From JBBSAT01 sp044223665 (GTDB lineage: Bacteria > Myxococcota_A > Polyangia > Polyangiales > Sandaracinaceae), in assembly GCA_044223665.1 (NCBI GenBank), contig JBGALT010000026.1, positions 1-64,000 on the forward strand: DNA of 64,000 bases, given 5' to 3'. Shown here piece by piece: positions 34,371 through 43,879 of this stretch (its first letter is position 1; every line of letters begins with the position of its first letter). Below the pieces are notes generated by a model. That model saw nothing but the letters and a program-made list of their open reading frames with translations. It was not told where the DNA came from and ran no database searches. Made by a program: the position numbers and the translations under genes.

Positions 34371-35786
34371 GTGAAGACCATCCATTTCGTCTCGCTCGGT
34401 TGCCCGAAGAACCGCGTCGACACCGAGGTCATGCTCGGCGTCGCCGGCCTCTCGGACTACACGATCGTTCCCGAGCCCGAGGGCGCGGAGGTCGTCGTCG
34501 TCAACACGTGCGGCTTCATCGGCCCGGCGAAAGAGGAGTCGATCGACACGATCCTGCGGATGAGCGCGCTCAAGGAGCAGGGCAAGGTCGAGCGCCTCGT
34601 CGTCTCCGGCTGCCTGTCGCAGCGCTACCCCGAGCAGCTCGCCGACGAGATGCCCGAGGTCGATCACTTCCTCGGCTCGGGCGACATGCTCAAGCTTGGC
34701 GAGGTCCTCGCGAAGAAGAGCGCCGCGGCGCGCATGCTCGTCGGCAACCCCGCCGAGCAGCTCCTCAAGGCGAGCGATCCGCGCCTGCCTTCGCTCGCGC
34801 GCCACTTCGCCTACGTGAAGATCGCCGAGGGCTGCTCGCGCAAGTGCGCCTTCTGCGCGATCCCCAGCTTCCGCGGCAAGCAGCGCAGCCGCACCATCGA
34901 GGACGTCGTGGAGGAGTGCGAGCGCCTCGTCTCGGAGGGCGCCGTCGAGCTGAACCTGATCTCGCAGGACACGATCTCGTACGGGCGCGACCTGCACGAC
35001 CATGGCGAGACGAGCCTCGAGAAGCTCGTCGCGCGCCTGGCCGATCTGAAGGGCCTGCGCTGGCTGCGCGTGTTCTATCTCTATCCGGAGACGATGAAGG
35101 ACGGCCTGCTCGATCTGTTCGCGAATCACCCGCGCGTGCTGCCCTACATCGACATGCCGCTCCAGCACGCGAGCGACCGCATGCTGAAGATCATGAAGCG
35201 CGGGCATGGCGTCGATCGCCAGAAGCGCGTCGTCGAGCGCCTGCGCGAGAAGGTGCCCGACGCGGTGATCCGCAGCGCCTTCATCGTCGGTCACCCCGGC
35301 GAGACCGACGAGGACTTCGAGGAGCTCGTCGAGTTCGTGAAGTGGGCCGAGCTCGATCGCGTCGCGGCGTTCCAGTACTCGCCCGAAGAGGACACGGCCG
35401 CCGGCGCGATGGCCGACGATGTGCCCGACAAGACGAAGAAGGCGCGCGCGCGCAAGCTGCTCGCCGCGCAGCGACCGATCTCGCGCAAGAAGACCAAGGC
35501 GCTCATCGGCCAGGAGCTCGACGTGCTCGTCGAGGGCCCCTCGAGCGAGAGCGATTTCCTCCTCGAGGGCCGCTGGTGGGGGCAGGCCCCGGAGATCGAC
35601 GGCAAGGTCGTGCTCACGAACGGCGAGGCCCAGGTCGGCGAGATCCGCAAGTGCCGCATCACCGACGCGGCCGAGCACGATCTCGTGGGCGATCTCGCCG
35701 ACGACGCGGGCGTGCTCCCGGAGCGGCCGCCCGGCAGCAAGAAGCTCAAGAGTGGGGCGATCCGGCTGCGCACGATCGCTGGCTGA
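34371..35786 (+). CDS. rimO: Ribosomal protein S12 methylthiotransferase RimO
   Basis: This 471-residue radical-SAM enzyme adds a methylthio group to an aspartate of ribosomal protein S12. The N-terminal UPF0004 domain has FVSLGCPKNRVDTE and VNTCGFIGPAKEES, with cysteines for a second iron-sulfur cluster. The radical-SAM triad is Cys155, Cys159 and Cys162 (EGCSRKCAFC). A C-terminal TRAM-like region ends the protein. GTG34371 is chosen because it starts directly at the conserved KTIHFVSLGC. Length and motifs favour RimO over MiaB. Confidence 0.95.
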   Translation: MKTIHFVSLGCPKNRVDTEVMLGVAGLSDYTIVPEPEGAEVVVVNTCGFIGPAKEESIDTILRMSALKEQGKVERLVVSGCLSQRYPEQLADEMPEVDHFLGSGDMLKLGEVLAKKSAAARMLVGNPAEQLLKASDPRLPSLARHFAYVKIAEGCSRKCAFCAIPSFRGKQRSRTIEDVVEECERLVSEGAVELNLISQDTISYGRDLHDHGETSLEKLVARLADLKGLRWLRVFYLYPETMKDGLLDLFANHPRVLPYIDMPLQHASDRMLKIMKRGHGVDRQKRVVERLREKVPDAVIRSAFIVGHPGETDEDFEELVEFVKWAELDRVAAFQYSPEEDTAAGAMADDVPDKTKKARARKLLAAQRPISRKKTKALIGQELDVLVEGPSSESDFLLEGRWWGQAPEIDGKVVLTNGEAQVGEIRKCRITDAAEHDLVGDLADDAGVLPERPPGSKKLKSGAIRLRTIAG

Positions 35787-35831
35787 GGTCGGCTTCAAAG
35801 CTCGCGGCGCATGCGCTAGGTTTCGTCGGGG

Positions 35832-37034
35832 ATGTCGGGCGCAGCATCGGCGACGTGGCTCGAGCGCTATCGCGGGCCGAGCTCGCTCCGAGAGGGGCGG
35901 CACTTCGATCTCGTGACGGCGACACGCGCGGAGGACCGCGCGGCGGTCGTGGTCGTGCGCCCGGGGCCCGAGGCGCGGCCCGACCACGCCGCGAAGGTGC
36001 TCGGCGCGCTCGTGGCGGCGCACCGCGCGATCGCTCATCCGCGGGTCCCGGCCGTCGGGCACGCCGCGCTCGAGGGCGAGCGCGTCTTCGTCGAGCTCGA
36101 GTGCGACGTGGCGATCGACGGGCGCGAGCTCTGCCGCCTGCTCTTCGAGCGCGGCACACGCCTGCCGTGGTCGCAGGCGCTCGCGCTGCGCGATGCATGG
36201 CGCGATGCGATGGAGGCGGCGCACGGCGCGGGCTACGTGCTCGGGCGAGCCTCGCTCGCCGATCTCTGGATCTCGGCAGGCGGGGATCGTTGGATCGTGG
36301 GCTTCGGCGGGCACGTCTCGCTCGCGCGCGACGACGGGGGCATCGACCCGGTGCTCGGCGCGATCGAGCCCTTCGACGTCGCGGCGGGCTTGCCGCCGAC
36401 GCCGGCGAGCGACTTCGCGCTGCTGCTCCTGCTCGAGCGCGCCTTGATGGTCGTGAGCGACGCACCGACCGAGCTCGTGCGGGGGCTCGGCGGCGCTCCG
36501 AGCCGCGCGCTCGACGAGCGGCTCGCGCTCGAGCACGAGTTCCTCACCCAGCGACCCGCGTCGCGGCCGAGCTTTGCCGAAGGAGTCGCGCGGCTCGCGT
36601 CGATCGATCGTGCGCTCGGCGTCGCGCCCGACGAAGAGGGGCTCGCGCGGACGATCGAGGGCACGCTCGCCCGAAGCGCCGAGCGCGAGGTGCCGGCGCT
36701 CGCGCTCGTCGAGCCGACCGAGAAGGTGGTCACGGTCGATCAAGAGGGCGCGTGGGTCGACTCCGAAGCGGGTCGCACCACGCTCGGTCCTTCGCTCCGC
36801 GCGATCCTCGCGCATCTGCTCGAGCTGCGGCGCACGCAGCCGGGCAAGACGTGCACGCTCTGGGAGCTGCTCGAGGTCGGCTGGCCCGGCGAGCAGCCGC
36901 GACCGGACTCCGGCGCGAACCGCGTGTACGCGGCGATCTCGCGCCTGCGCAAGCTGGGCCTGCTCGGCGCGCTCGAGTGGCACGAGGGCGGCTATCGCAT
37001 CGCGCCGAGCGCGCCGCTCACGACCATCGGCTGA
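35832..37034 (+). CDS. Degenerate kinase fused to winged-helix domain
   Basis: This 400-residue protein has an N-terminal half with the layout of a protein kinase but without key residues: no glycine loop, no catalytic HRD (GYVLGRASLADLWIS instead) and no DFG (GFGGHVSL). The C-terminal 100 residues (about 300-395) look like an OmpR-type winged helix, with LLEVGWPGEQ and a recognition-helix-like NRVYAAISRLRKLGL. It is probably a DNA-binding protein regulated through a pseudokinase. Its last 43 bp overlap the convergent kinase-ATPase gene. Confidence 0.75.
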   Translation: MSGAASATWLERYRGPSSLREGRHFDLVTATRAEDRAAVVVVRPGPEARPDHAAKVLGALVAAHRAIAHPRVPAVGHAALEGERVFVELECDVAIDGRELCRLLFERGTRLPWSQALALRDAWRDAMEAAHGAGYVLGRASLADLWISAGGDRWIVGFGGHVSLARDDGGIDPVLGAIEPFDVAAGLPPTPASDFALLLLLERALMVVSDAPTELVRGLGGAPSRALDERLALEHEFLTQRPASRPSFAEGVARLASIDRALGVAPDEEGLARTIEGTLARSAEREVPALALVEPTEKVVTVDQEGAWVDSEAGRTTLGPSLRAILAHLLELRRTQPGKTCTLWELLEVGWPGEQPRPDSGANRVYAAISRLRKLGLLGALEWHEGGYRIAPSAPLTTIG

Positions 37035-40000
37035 AAGCCGGGTACCAGCACGGCGGCGAGGCGCTCGGGCCGCACCACGCGCTCGCGCGCAGCCCACGCA
37101 GCGCCCTCGGCGCGGCCCGACGCGAGGTCCACGCACGCGACGGCGAGGCCGAGATCGTGAGACGCGAGCTCCCCGCGCGCGCGCGCGAGCGTCTCCGCGG
37201 CGCTCGAGCGACCTTCGATCGCCAGCGCCGAGGCCGCGAGCAACGGCGCGAAGGCGCGCGCCCACGCGCATCCGTGCCCCGCGAGCCAGCGCTCGCTCCG
37301 CGCCGCCACGAAGAGCCAGCGGGCGCGCGAGAGGCCCCGCTCGCGCGCCGCGAGCGCGAGCGCCGTCCACGCATCGAGTAGCCGCACGTGCACGCTCGTC
37401 CATTCGGTGCGTGACAAGAGCGAGATCGTCAGCTTCGCGCGATCGGCCTCCCAGCGCTGTCGCGCCTCTCTCGCGCGGCCCTCGTAGAGCAGGACGAGCA
37501 CGCGCCCGAGCAGATCCATGAAGTGCTGCACGACGTAGCCCGCCGCATCGAAGCCGCGGAGCGCGCGATCGAGATCGTCGTGGGCGCGACCGGGGCGATC
37601 GGCGGCGAGCCAGCGCAGGATGGGCAGCCCTTGCGAGACGTTCGTGAGCGCGTAGCGATCGCCGCGCGCGTCGGCGTCGGCGTGGAACGCGGCCGAGCGC
37701 AGGGCGAGCGCGTCGAGCTCTCCGAGCATCGCGCAGGCGGCGAGCTCGAACACGGCCAGCGTGCTGCTCTCCTTGAGCGTGCCGATCGTTCGCTCGCGGA
37801 AGAGCGAGCCCCCCGCGACGCAGTGGCCGAGCGCGGCGCGGAAGTGCCCGAGGTGGAACTCGGTGAGCGCGCTCGCGGCCTCGACGCAGGCGCGCTCGTA
37901 GTCGCCGCCGTATCTCGTCGCGAGCGCCTCGCCCCGCGCGAGCCAGGCGCGCGTCCGGGCCTCGCCCCGCGAGCCCTCGTTTGCGGCGAACGCGGCTTGC
38001 CAGATCATGCACACCGCGAGGCGGCGCCCGTCCCCGTGGGCGATCGCGCGCTCGAGCGCCTCGCTCATCAGATCGGCCGAGCGGAGCGAGTCCACGACCG
38101 AGAGCCCCATCGCGCCCGAGGCGCAGGCGTCGATGCGCGCGATTTCGCGCGGATCGAGCGTCTCGGGCGCGCGCGGCGAGAGCTCGGCCGAGGCCGCGCG
38201 CGCCAGGCGCCCCCGCCGACGGAGCAGCGCGAAGAGCGCGCGGGCCGGCGCGCGCCGCACGGGAACGCCCGCCTGCACGAGGACGTCGTCGAGCAGCGAC
38301 GAGCCACGGCGGAAGTGGCCGGCGCGCAGGAACTGCTCGGAGGCGTGCCGTGTCAGATCGAGGCGCTCGCCCTCGGGCGCCTGCTGCGCCGCGCGCTCGA
38401 AGGCCTCGCCCGCTTCTTCGCTGCGGCCGGCGCCCACGAGCGCGTGGGCGAGCGCCACCCGGAGCGCGTGCGAGCGCGTGTCGGGCTCGCGGTGGGCGAG
38501 CGCGAACGCGTAGAGCTCGGCGGCGCGCCCGAACGCGAGCTGCTCGGCCGCCTCCTCGGCGCCGACCTCGGCCAGGCTCGCCGCCTTCGCGAGCGCGCCG
38601 CCCTCGCGGTAGTGCAGACAGAGGCGCATCACGTCGAGCTCGCGGCGCGCCTCGAGCGTGCGCGCGAGCGCGAGATGGAGCGCTTGGCGTCTCGCCCGCG
38701 GGACGCGCTCGGTCACGATCTCGCGGAGGCGGTCGTGGTAGGGCGCGAGCTCGACGACGCCGCGCAGCGGCCGCTGCGCGCGAGCCCAGCGCCCGTCGGT
38801 GACTCGCCGCAGCGTCCCACCGTCGAGAGGGCGCTCGCCGTCGACCTCGCGCTGCACCTCGGTCGCGACCTCGAGCGCGATCGGATGCCCGGCGACCATG
38901 CAGACGTCGACGAGGCTCTGCGCCGAGGCAGGTAGGAGCGCGAGGCGCGCCTCCACGGCGCGTCGCGCGAGCTGGCGCACGTCGCCCTCGGTGTCGAGCG
39001 CGTCGAGCGCGCTCGCGCCGGCCCGTGCGAGCACCTCCACGAGGAAGGGGCTTCCGCCTGCCGCGCGTGCGATCCGCGTCGCGTCGCCGTCTCCGACCAC
39101 GAGCTTTGCCAGCGCCACCGTCGCCTCCGCGTCGAGCGGCGGCACCACGATCGGATCGCCCGCGAGCGCCTGCAGCACGTCTTCGAGCGCCGCCTCCTCG
39201 CGATGCGCGATCACGATGGAGAGGGGCATCGCGCTCTCGGTGCGCGCGAGCTCGGAGAGCAGCGCGAGGCCGTCGGGATCGGCCCACTGCGCGTCGTCGA
39301 GCATCAGCACGGCGAACGAGCGCGGCGCGGCGTGCGCGATCGCTGCGCGCAGGGCCACGGCCACGCGGCGCCTCGCCTCGGCGGGCTCGACCCGCGCTTC
39401 GTCGCGGTCCGCGGGCAGCGTCCCTAGCGCGGTCGCGAGCGCCGGGAACGCGGTCACGAGCGCGCGCGTGGAGGCCCGCAGTGTCTCGGTCTCGGGCGTC
39501 GAGGCGAGCGCGCGCGCGAGCGCATCGACCGCGCCGTCGAGGAGCGCATAGGGAACCGTCTCGTTCTCCGAGGCGCGCCCGAGCAAGACGAGTGGAGGCG
39601 CCGTCCGTGCGCCGAGACGTGCAGTGAGCGCAGCGAGCAACGTGGACTTGCCGATCCCCGGTGCTCCGCCGAAGCGCACGATCCGCGGCGTGCCCGGCTG
39701 CGGCGCGAGCGCCTCTTCGAGCCGATCGAGCAGCGCCCTTCGACCGAGCTCCAGATCCGACCTCGCGATCTCGGGGGACGGTGCGTCCACGAGCGGCACC
39801 GAGGGCAGACCGCCTTGGAGCGCCTCGCGCACGTGGCGCAGCGAGGGGCGCGCGCTCGGCTCGCGCGCGAGGAGCGCGTCGATCACCGAGGCGAGCGGCT
39901 CGGGCACGTCGGGCGCGTGCGCGCGCACGCGTGGCGGATCGCGCGTGAGCTTGTGCAGGGTGAGCTCGGCGCCGTGGACCTCGAACGCGCGATGTCCCGT

Positions 40001-40642
40001 CGCGGCCTCGAAGAGCAGCACGCCGAGCGCGTAGGCGTCGGAGGCGGCGCCCGAGGGCGCTCCCTCGAAGAGCTCGGGCGCGAGGTAGGCGGGCGTGCCC
40101 GCGAGCGAGGTCTCGAGCCGCTCGGCGATCGGGCGCGTGAGCCCGAAGTCGAGCAGCACGCCGCGGCCCTCGTGGTCGACCCATGCGTTCGAGGGCTTGA
40201 GATCGCCGTGCACGAGCCCGGCCGCGTGGAGCGCGTCGAGCCCGGCCGCGAGCCCCGCGAGCGCCTCGCGCGCGCCGGGGCGGGCGAGGCGTCCTCCGTC
40301 GAGGAACGCGATCGCGTCTCGCCCGCGGACGAGCTCCATCGTGAAGAACCAGCGCGACGCGGTGGCGAAGAGCTCGTGCAGCGCGACGACGTTCGGGTGC
40401 GAGAAGCCGGCGAGCACGCGGAACTCGCGCTTGAGCGCGACGAGATCCTCGGGCGCGAAGCGATGGGGAATCTTGAGCGCGACCTCGATGCCGAAGCGCC
40501 GGTCGAAGGCGCGTGCCACGCGCCCGAACCCGCCGGCGCCGAGCAGCTCCTCGACGACGAAGCGCGTGGCGTGTCGCCCGAGCGCACTGCGAATGGACGG
40601 ATCGACCCCCAAACGGCCTGGCCCTCGGCCCGAGCATGCCAC
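36992..40642 (-). CDS. Ser/Thr kinase-ATPase-TPR signalling protein
   Basis: A protein of about 1,216 residues. The kinase domain (about 25-290) has a GAGGFG loop, VALK Lys57, an HGDLKPSN catalytic loop (residues 145-152; HGD replaces HRD), DFGL and APE. An AAA16-type ATPase follows, with Walker A GAPGIGKST near 325-335 and MLDDAQWADPD as Walker B. The last 600 residues are helical repeats of TPR type. GTG40642 is selected; an earlier in-frame start at 40825 would overlap the divergent VOC gene. TTG40612 is also possible. This architecture is known in myxobacteria and resembles PknK-like regulators. Confidence 0.85.
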   Translation of the reverse strand: MACSGRGPGRLGVDPSIRSALGRHATRFVVEELLGAGGFGRVARAFDRRFGIEVALKIPHRFAPEDLVALKREFRVLAGFSHPNVVALHELFATASRWFFTMELVRGRDAIAFLDGGRLARPGAREALAGLAAGLDALHAAGLVHGDLKPSNAWVDHEGRGVLLDFGLTRPIAERLETSLAGTPAYLAPELFEGAPSGAASDAYALGVLLFEAATGHRAFEVHGAELTLHKLTRDPPRVRAHAPDVPEPLASVIDALLAREPSARPSLRHVREALQGGLPSVPLVDAPSPEIARSDLELGRRALLDRLEEALAPQPGTPRIVRFGGAPGIGKSTLLAALTARLGARTAPPLVLLGRASENETVPYALLDGAVDALARALASTPETETLRASTRALVTAFPALATALGTLPADRDEARVEPAEARRRVAVALRAAIAHAAPRSFAVLMLDDAQWADPDGLALLSELARTESAMPLSIVIAHREEAALEDVLQALAGDPIVVPPLDAEATVALAKLVVGDGDATRIARAAGGSPFLVEVLARAGASALDALDTEGDVRQLARRAVEARLALLPASAQSLVDVCMVAGHPIALEVATEVQREVDGERPLDGGTLRRVTDGRWARAQRPLRGVVELAPYHDRLREIVTERVPRARRQALHLALARTLEARRELDVMRLCLHYREGGALAKAASLAEVGAEEAAEQLAFGRAAELYAFALAHREPDTRSHALRVALAHALVGAGRSEEAGEAFERAAQQAPEGERLDLTRHASEQFLRAGHFRRGSSLLDDVLVQAGVPVRRAPARALFALLRRRGRLARAASAELSPRAPETLDPREIARIDACASGAMGLSVVDSLRSADLMSEALERAIAHGDGRRLAVCMIWQAAFAANEGSRGEARTRAWLARGEALATRYGGDYERACVEAASALTEFHLGHFRAALGHCVAGGSLFRERTIGTLKESSTLAVFELAACAMLGELDALALRSAAFHADADARGDRYALTNVSQGLPILRWLAADRPGRAHDDLDRALRGFDAAGYVVQHFMDLLGRVLVLLYEGRAREARQRWEADRAKLTISLLSRTEWTSVHVRLLDAWTALALAARERGLSRARWLFVAARSERWLAGHGCAWARAFAPLLAASALAIEGRSSAAETLARARGELASHDLGLAVACVDLASGRAEGAAWAARERVVRPERLAAVLVPGFQPMVVSGALGAMR

Positions 40643-40814
40643 TTGCCCGACGCCACGACGTCGGTCATTCCGTCCGTCGTCGGAAAACGGCAGGCGGGTC
40701 CGGTGAGCCCCCGCCAGCGCACGAATGGTCGTGCGTCCCTTGTCCCGCCCCCATGGCGTGAGACCCGCGACGAGCGAGGCATTTCCATGTCTTCGCATCG
40801 CGAAAGGTCCGTCC

Positions 40815-41168
40815 ATGAAGCTCAATCACCTCGATCTCCAGGTCCCCGACGTGCAGGAGACGGCCGCGTTCTTCGAGCGCTGGCTCTCGTTCACCCACGT
40901 CTCGAGCCGCACCTCGCCCGCGATCGCGATCCTGCGCGGCGAGGACGGCTTCACGCTCGTGATCCAGCGCCGCGCCGAGGGCGAGCGCTTCCCGGAGAAC
41001 TTCCACGTCGGCTTCCTCGTCGACGAGCCGGTGGTGCTCGACTTCCACGCGCGGGCGCGGGCGGCCGGCCTGTCCATCAGCGACGTGATCCGGAACGGCC
41101 GCGGCACGCTCACGTACCTACGCGCGCCGGGCGAGATCCTGGTCGAGGTCAGCGCGCGCCCCGCCTGA
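40815..41168 (+). CDS. VOC family protein
   Basis: This 117-residue protein is a compact single-domain VOC member: MKLNHLDLQVPDVQETAAFFERWL at the start, then FTLVIQRR, NFHVGFLV and a C-terminal EILVEVSA strand. His5 and Glu114 are candidate metal ligands. The enzyme class (glyoxalase, dioxygenase, resistance protein) cannot be read from the sequence. It is divergent from the large kinase gene, separated by about 170 bp that should hold both promoters. Confidence 0.88.
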   Translation: MKLNHLDLQVPDVQETAAFFERWLSFTHVSSRTSPAIAILRGEDGFTLVIQRRAEGERFPENFHVGFLVDEPVVLDFHARARAAGLSISDVIRNGRGTLTYLRAPGEILVEVSARPA

Positions 41169-41207
41169 AGTTTCGAGCGCGCGCGCGTCGCGTGTAGGAT
41201 GCCCTCC

Positions 41208-41501
41208 ATGCGCGCGCGCGTGCTCCTCGCTTCGTCGTTCGTTCTCCTCGCCGCGTCGGCGGCCGGCTGCGGCGGGCCCACCACGCTCGCGATGTACGGG
41301 CACACGATCGTGTACGAGGGCAACCACGAGCACGTGTCGATGACCTACGACGGGCGCGCGATCCCCGTGCGCTACGACCCGAGCCTCGGCGCCTACGTGG
41401 CGGCCGACTGCGACGTGGGGCCGGGATCCACGCTCGACTTGCTCGCCGAGCAGGTCGCGGCCTCGCCCAATCAGTGCACGCCGCGCTCGCCCGAGCCGTG
41501 A
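41208..41501 (+). CDS. Small lipoprotein
   Basis: This 97-residue protein has a signal peptide with a lipobox (SAAGC at about residue 20). The mature part is short, with a HTIVYEGNHEHVSMTY segment containing three histidines and a CDVGPGS loop. ATG41208 is preferred over ATG41199 because an AGGA is better spaced in front of it. Its 3' end overlaps the convergent small membrane protein by 31 bp. Function unknown; the His-rich stretch might bind a metal. Confidence 0.65.
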   Translation: MRARVLLASSFVLLAASAAGCGGPTTLAMYGHTIVYEGNHEHVSMTYDGRAIPVRYDPSLGAYVAADCDVGPGSTLDLLAEQVAASPNQCTPRSPEP

Positions 41502-41785
41502 GCTCGCCACGTCGACGCGACGGTTCGATGCTGGAGTGAGTAGAGCGCGCCCGCGAGGCCGCCCACGACCGGCAGCAAGAGTGCGCCGATCACGACGCCG
41601 ATCGCGAGCCGCCACGGGAAGAGCGGCTTCACCGGCGGGAGCGCGCGGGCGCGCGAGATCTCGGAGAGCGGCGGCGGCGCGGCATCGTCGCGATAGCCCG
41701 GATCCTGGGGTCGCGCGCGCACCATGTCGGTGTCGACCACGAACGTCGCACCCGTGTCCCCTCGTACGCGCCGCGTGCCGCCCAC
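41471..41785 (-). CDS. Small single-pass membrane protein
   Basis: This encodes 104 residues with one membrane segment (about residues 60-85, WRLAIGVVIGALLLPVVGG). The N-terminal half is charged and proline-rich and probably cytoplasmic. It starts 15 bp after the GMC oxidoreductase gene on the same strand, so it may be the third gene of that operon. The start (GTG41785 or ATG41725) is uncertain and no family is recognised. Confidence 0.5.
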   Translation of the reverse strand: MGGTRRVRGDTGATFVVDTDMVRARPQDPGYRDDAAPPPLSEISRARALPPVKPLFPWRLAIGVVIGALLLPVVGGLAGALYSLQHRTVASTWRAHGSGERGVH

Positions 41786-41800
41786 GGAGCGCGCAACGCG

Positions 41801-43324
41801 TCAGGCCTCGGCCATGTTCCACGCGATGCGCGTGGCCATCATCATGACCGTGAGCTGCGGGTTCACGCCGAGGCTCGAGGGCAAGACGGATCCGTCGGCG
41901 ACGTAGAGATCGCGCACGTCCCAGCTCTTGCCCCACGCGTCGACGACGCCGTCCTGGGCCAGGCGGCTCATGCGGCAGGTGCCGAGCGGGTGCTGCGAGG
42001 CGCACTCCATCTGCACGACCGGGATCGCGTCCAGATCGAGACGGCGGAACGCGTCGGGCGAGAAGCCGTCGGCGCCGAGGATCGGCAGGAAGAGCTCGCG
42101 CGCGCCCGCCGCGAGGAAGGTCTCGCCGATGACGCGGATGCCGCGGCGGAGCGCTGCGAGATCGTGCGGCGAGCACCGATAGAACATGATGGGCTCGCGC
42201 CCGAAGGGATTGCGCACGACGAAGCCGCCACCGTCGTCGTGCACCTGCGCGCCGAACATCGCGATGTGGGCGACCTGCTCGGCCAGGCGCGCGTGGCGCG
42301 GGCCGCTGCCCGGCATCGTCGCGGCGATCACGCTCGCCGGGATGAAGAGCGAGTTGAGGAGGAACCCGTCGTGCTCGAACGCGGTCGAGAAGGCGCTCTG
42401 CATCGCGCCCTCCCACCCCCGCACCTCTTCGTCGAAGCGCGCGAAGACGCGGCAGCCCGGGTGCAGCGTGAGGTTCTTGCCGACGTGGCCGCCCAGGCCG
42501 CCGACGCCGCTCGCGCGCAGGAGCGAGGCCGAGTGCACGCCACCTGCGGCGACGACCACCTTCTTCGCGCGGATCGTGAAGCGATCGCCGCGCGCGCCGT
42601 CGGGGCCGTTCGTCATGCGGCCGCGCACGCCGACGGCGCGATCGCCCTCGATCATCACGCGCTCGACGAGGCACTCGGACCACACGTCGGCGCCGGCGGC
42701 CATCGCGCGTGGCAGGTAGCTCAGATCGACCGAGAGCTTGGCCGCGTGCGGGCAGCCGAAGTTGCAGCGCCCGCAGCCCTCGCAGCCGTCGGTGTTGCGT
42801 CGCATGGGCTGGATCTCGAAGCCCATCTTCGCCGCGCCCTCGCAGAAGAGCGCGGTGGAGCGCGAGCGCATGATCGCCGGCACTTCCTCCACGTGCATCG
42901 CCTTCTCGACGTGCGTGTAGTAGCGGTCGACACCCGCGGGCGTGAGCTCGGACAGGCCCATGTCCCGCGACCAGCGCGAGAGCACCTCGTCGGCGACGCG
43001 GAAGCAGACGCCCCCCGTGACGACGGAACTGCCGCCGACGACGCGGCCCATCGTGACGTTCACGGTGGGCGCGCCGCCCAGTCCGAACGCCGTCGTCATG
43101 CCGCCCTCGCGCCAGACGTGACGCAGCGACTGGCTCTGCGTCATCGCGCCGTGCGTACGCGCCGGGATCTCGCGACCCTCTTCGATCACGATCACGCGCT
43201 TGCCGGCGAGCGCGAGCTCGGTCGCCACGACGGCGCCACCGGCACCCGAGCCGACGACGACCACGTCGCAGTCGAGCGTGAGAGGGCCGCGCTGCGCGCG
43301 CGCGGAGTGGATCGCGCCGCTCAC
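41801..43324 (-). CDS. GMC-family FAD oxidoreductase
   Basis: This 507-residue flavoprotein has the N-terminal FAD-binding motif VVVGSGAGGAVVATELA (about residues 22-38), the GMC signatures GRVVGGSSVVTGG and AAGGVHSASLLRASGV, and a C-terminal active-site region with HPLGTCRM (His near 443) and VNPQLTVMMMA. An unusual Cys cluster, CEGCGRCNFGC near residues 178-188, resembles a ferredoxin-like motif seen in some long-chain alcohol oxidases and choline dehydrogenase relatives. It overlaps the upstream small gene by 4 bp. The substrate is probably a long-chain or sterol-like alcohol, but this is inferred. Confidence 0.9.
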   Translation of the reverse strand: MSGAIHSARAQRGPLTLDCDVVVVGSGAGGAVVATELALAGKRVIVIEEGREIPARTHGAMTQSQSLRHVWREGGMTTAFGLGGAPTVNVTMGRVVGGSSVVTGGVCFRVADEVLSRWSRDMGLSELTPAGVDRYYTHVEKAMHVEEVPAIMRSRSTALFCEGAAKMGFEIQPMRRNTDGCEGCGRCNFGCPHAAKLSVDLSYLPRAMAAGADVWSECLVERVMIEGDRAVGVRGRMTNGPDGARGDRFTIRAKKVVVAAGGVHSASLLRASGVGGLGGHVGKNLTLHPGCRVFARFDEEVRGWEGAMQSAFSTAFEHDGFLLNSLFIPASVIAATMPGSGPRHARLAEQVAHIAMFGAQVHDDGGGFVVRNPFGREPIMFYRCSPHDLAALRRGIRVIGETFLAAGARELFLPILGADGFSPDAFRRLDLDAIPVVQMECASQHPLGTCRMSRLAQDGVVDAWGKSWDVRDLYVADGSVLPSSLGVNPQLTVMMMATRIAWNMAEA

Positions 43325-43818
43325 GACGGGCTCTCCTGCGCCGCCGCGCGAGCGCCCGCGACGGGAGCATCCGCCACGACCGGGAGCGCCCGCTTGCCGG
43401 CGCAGCGCTCACCCCAGCGAATCTCGGCGCGGGCGTCGGGATGCTCGTAGTAGACGAAGCTCGTCACCGCCTTCAGGCCGAAGAGCGCGAGCTGCGCGAC
43501 GGGCGTGCGCTCGAGCGCCTCGAGCGCCTCGATGCGCTCGGCGATCGTCAACGCCCCCAGACGCGTGAGAGCGCGGCCCACGAGCGAGGGCGCCGCCCAC
43601 GTCGCAGTCCACAGGCAGGCGAGGAAGAGCCAGCGTGCGCGGCCGCGGACGTGGCCGAAGAAGTCCGAGATCTCCGGCACGAAGTAGTCGAGCCGGTCGC
43701 TCGGGACCGGCTCTCCGTCGCGCGAGAAGAACGCCTCGGCGAAGTCCCGCACGTCTTGCTTGGCGCGAGCCGAGAGGCCGTCTTTCCGCTCGAGGGGCTC
43801 GATCTCGTTCACGCTCAC
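43321..43818 (-). CDS. Small partner of the GMC oxidoreductase
   Basis: This 165-residue protein is mostly helical, with a hydrophobic segment (ARWLFLACLWTATWAAPSLVG) near residues 58-80 and a conserved-looking FVYYEHPDAR stretch near 115-125. It resembles the gluconate-2-dehydrogenase subunit-3 type of small partner and the N-terminal extension of fatty alcohol oxidases. The 4-bp overlap with the GMC gene supports a complex. Starts GTG43818 or GTG43812 are equally possible. The family call is moderate. Confidence 0.65.
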   Translation of the reverse strand: MSVNEIEPLERKDGLSARAKQDVRDFAEAFFSRDGEPVPSDRLDYFVPEISDFFGHVRGRARWLFLACLWTATWAAPSLVGRALTRLGALTIAERIEALEALERTPVAQLALFGLKAVTSFVYYEHPDARAEIRWGERCAGKRALPVVADAPVAGARAAAQESPS

Positions 43819-43879
43819 GGCGCGCGAGCATACCCGCGCGCGCAGGCGCGTTCCGTGAGAAAGAGTAGGCTGGCCCTCG

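Noticed and set aside
32739..40637. 2,600-codon minus-strand open frame
   Set aside because: It runs through the coding regions of the receptor, rimO and kinase genes in non-matching frames and has an Arg/Ala/Gly composition typical of shadow frames.
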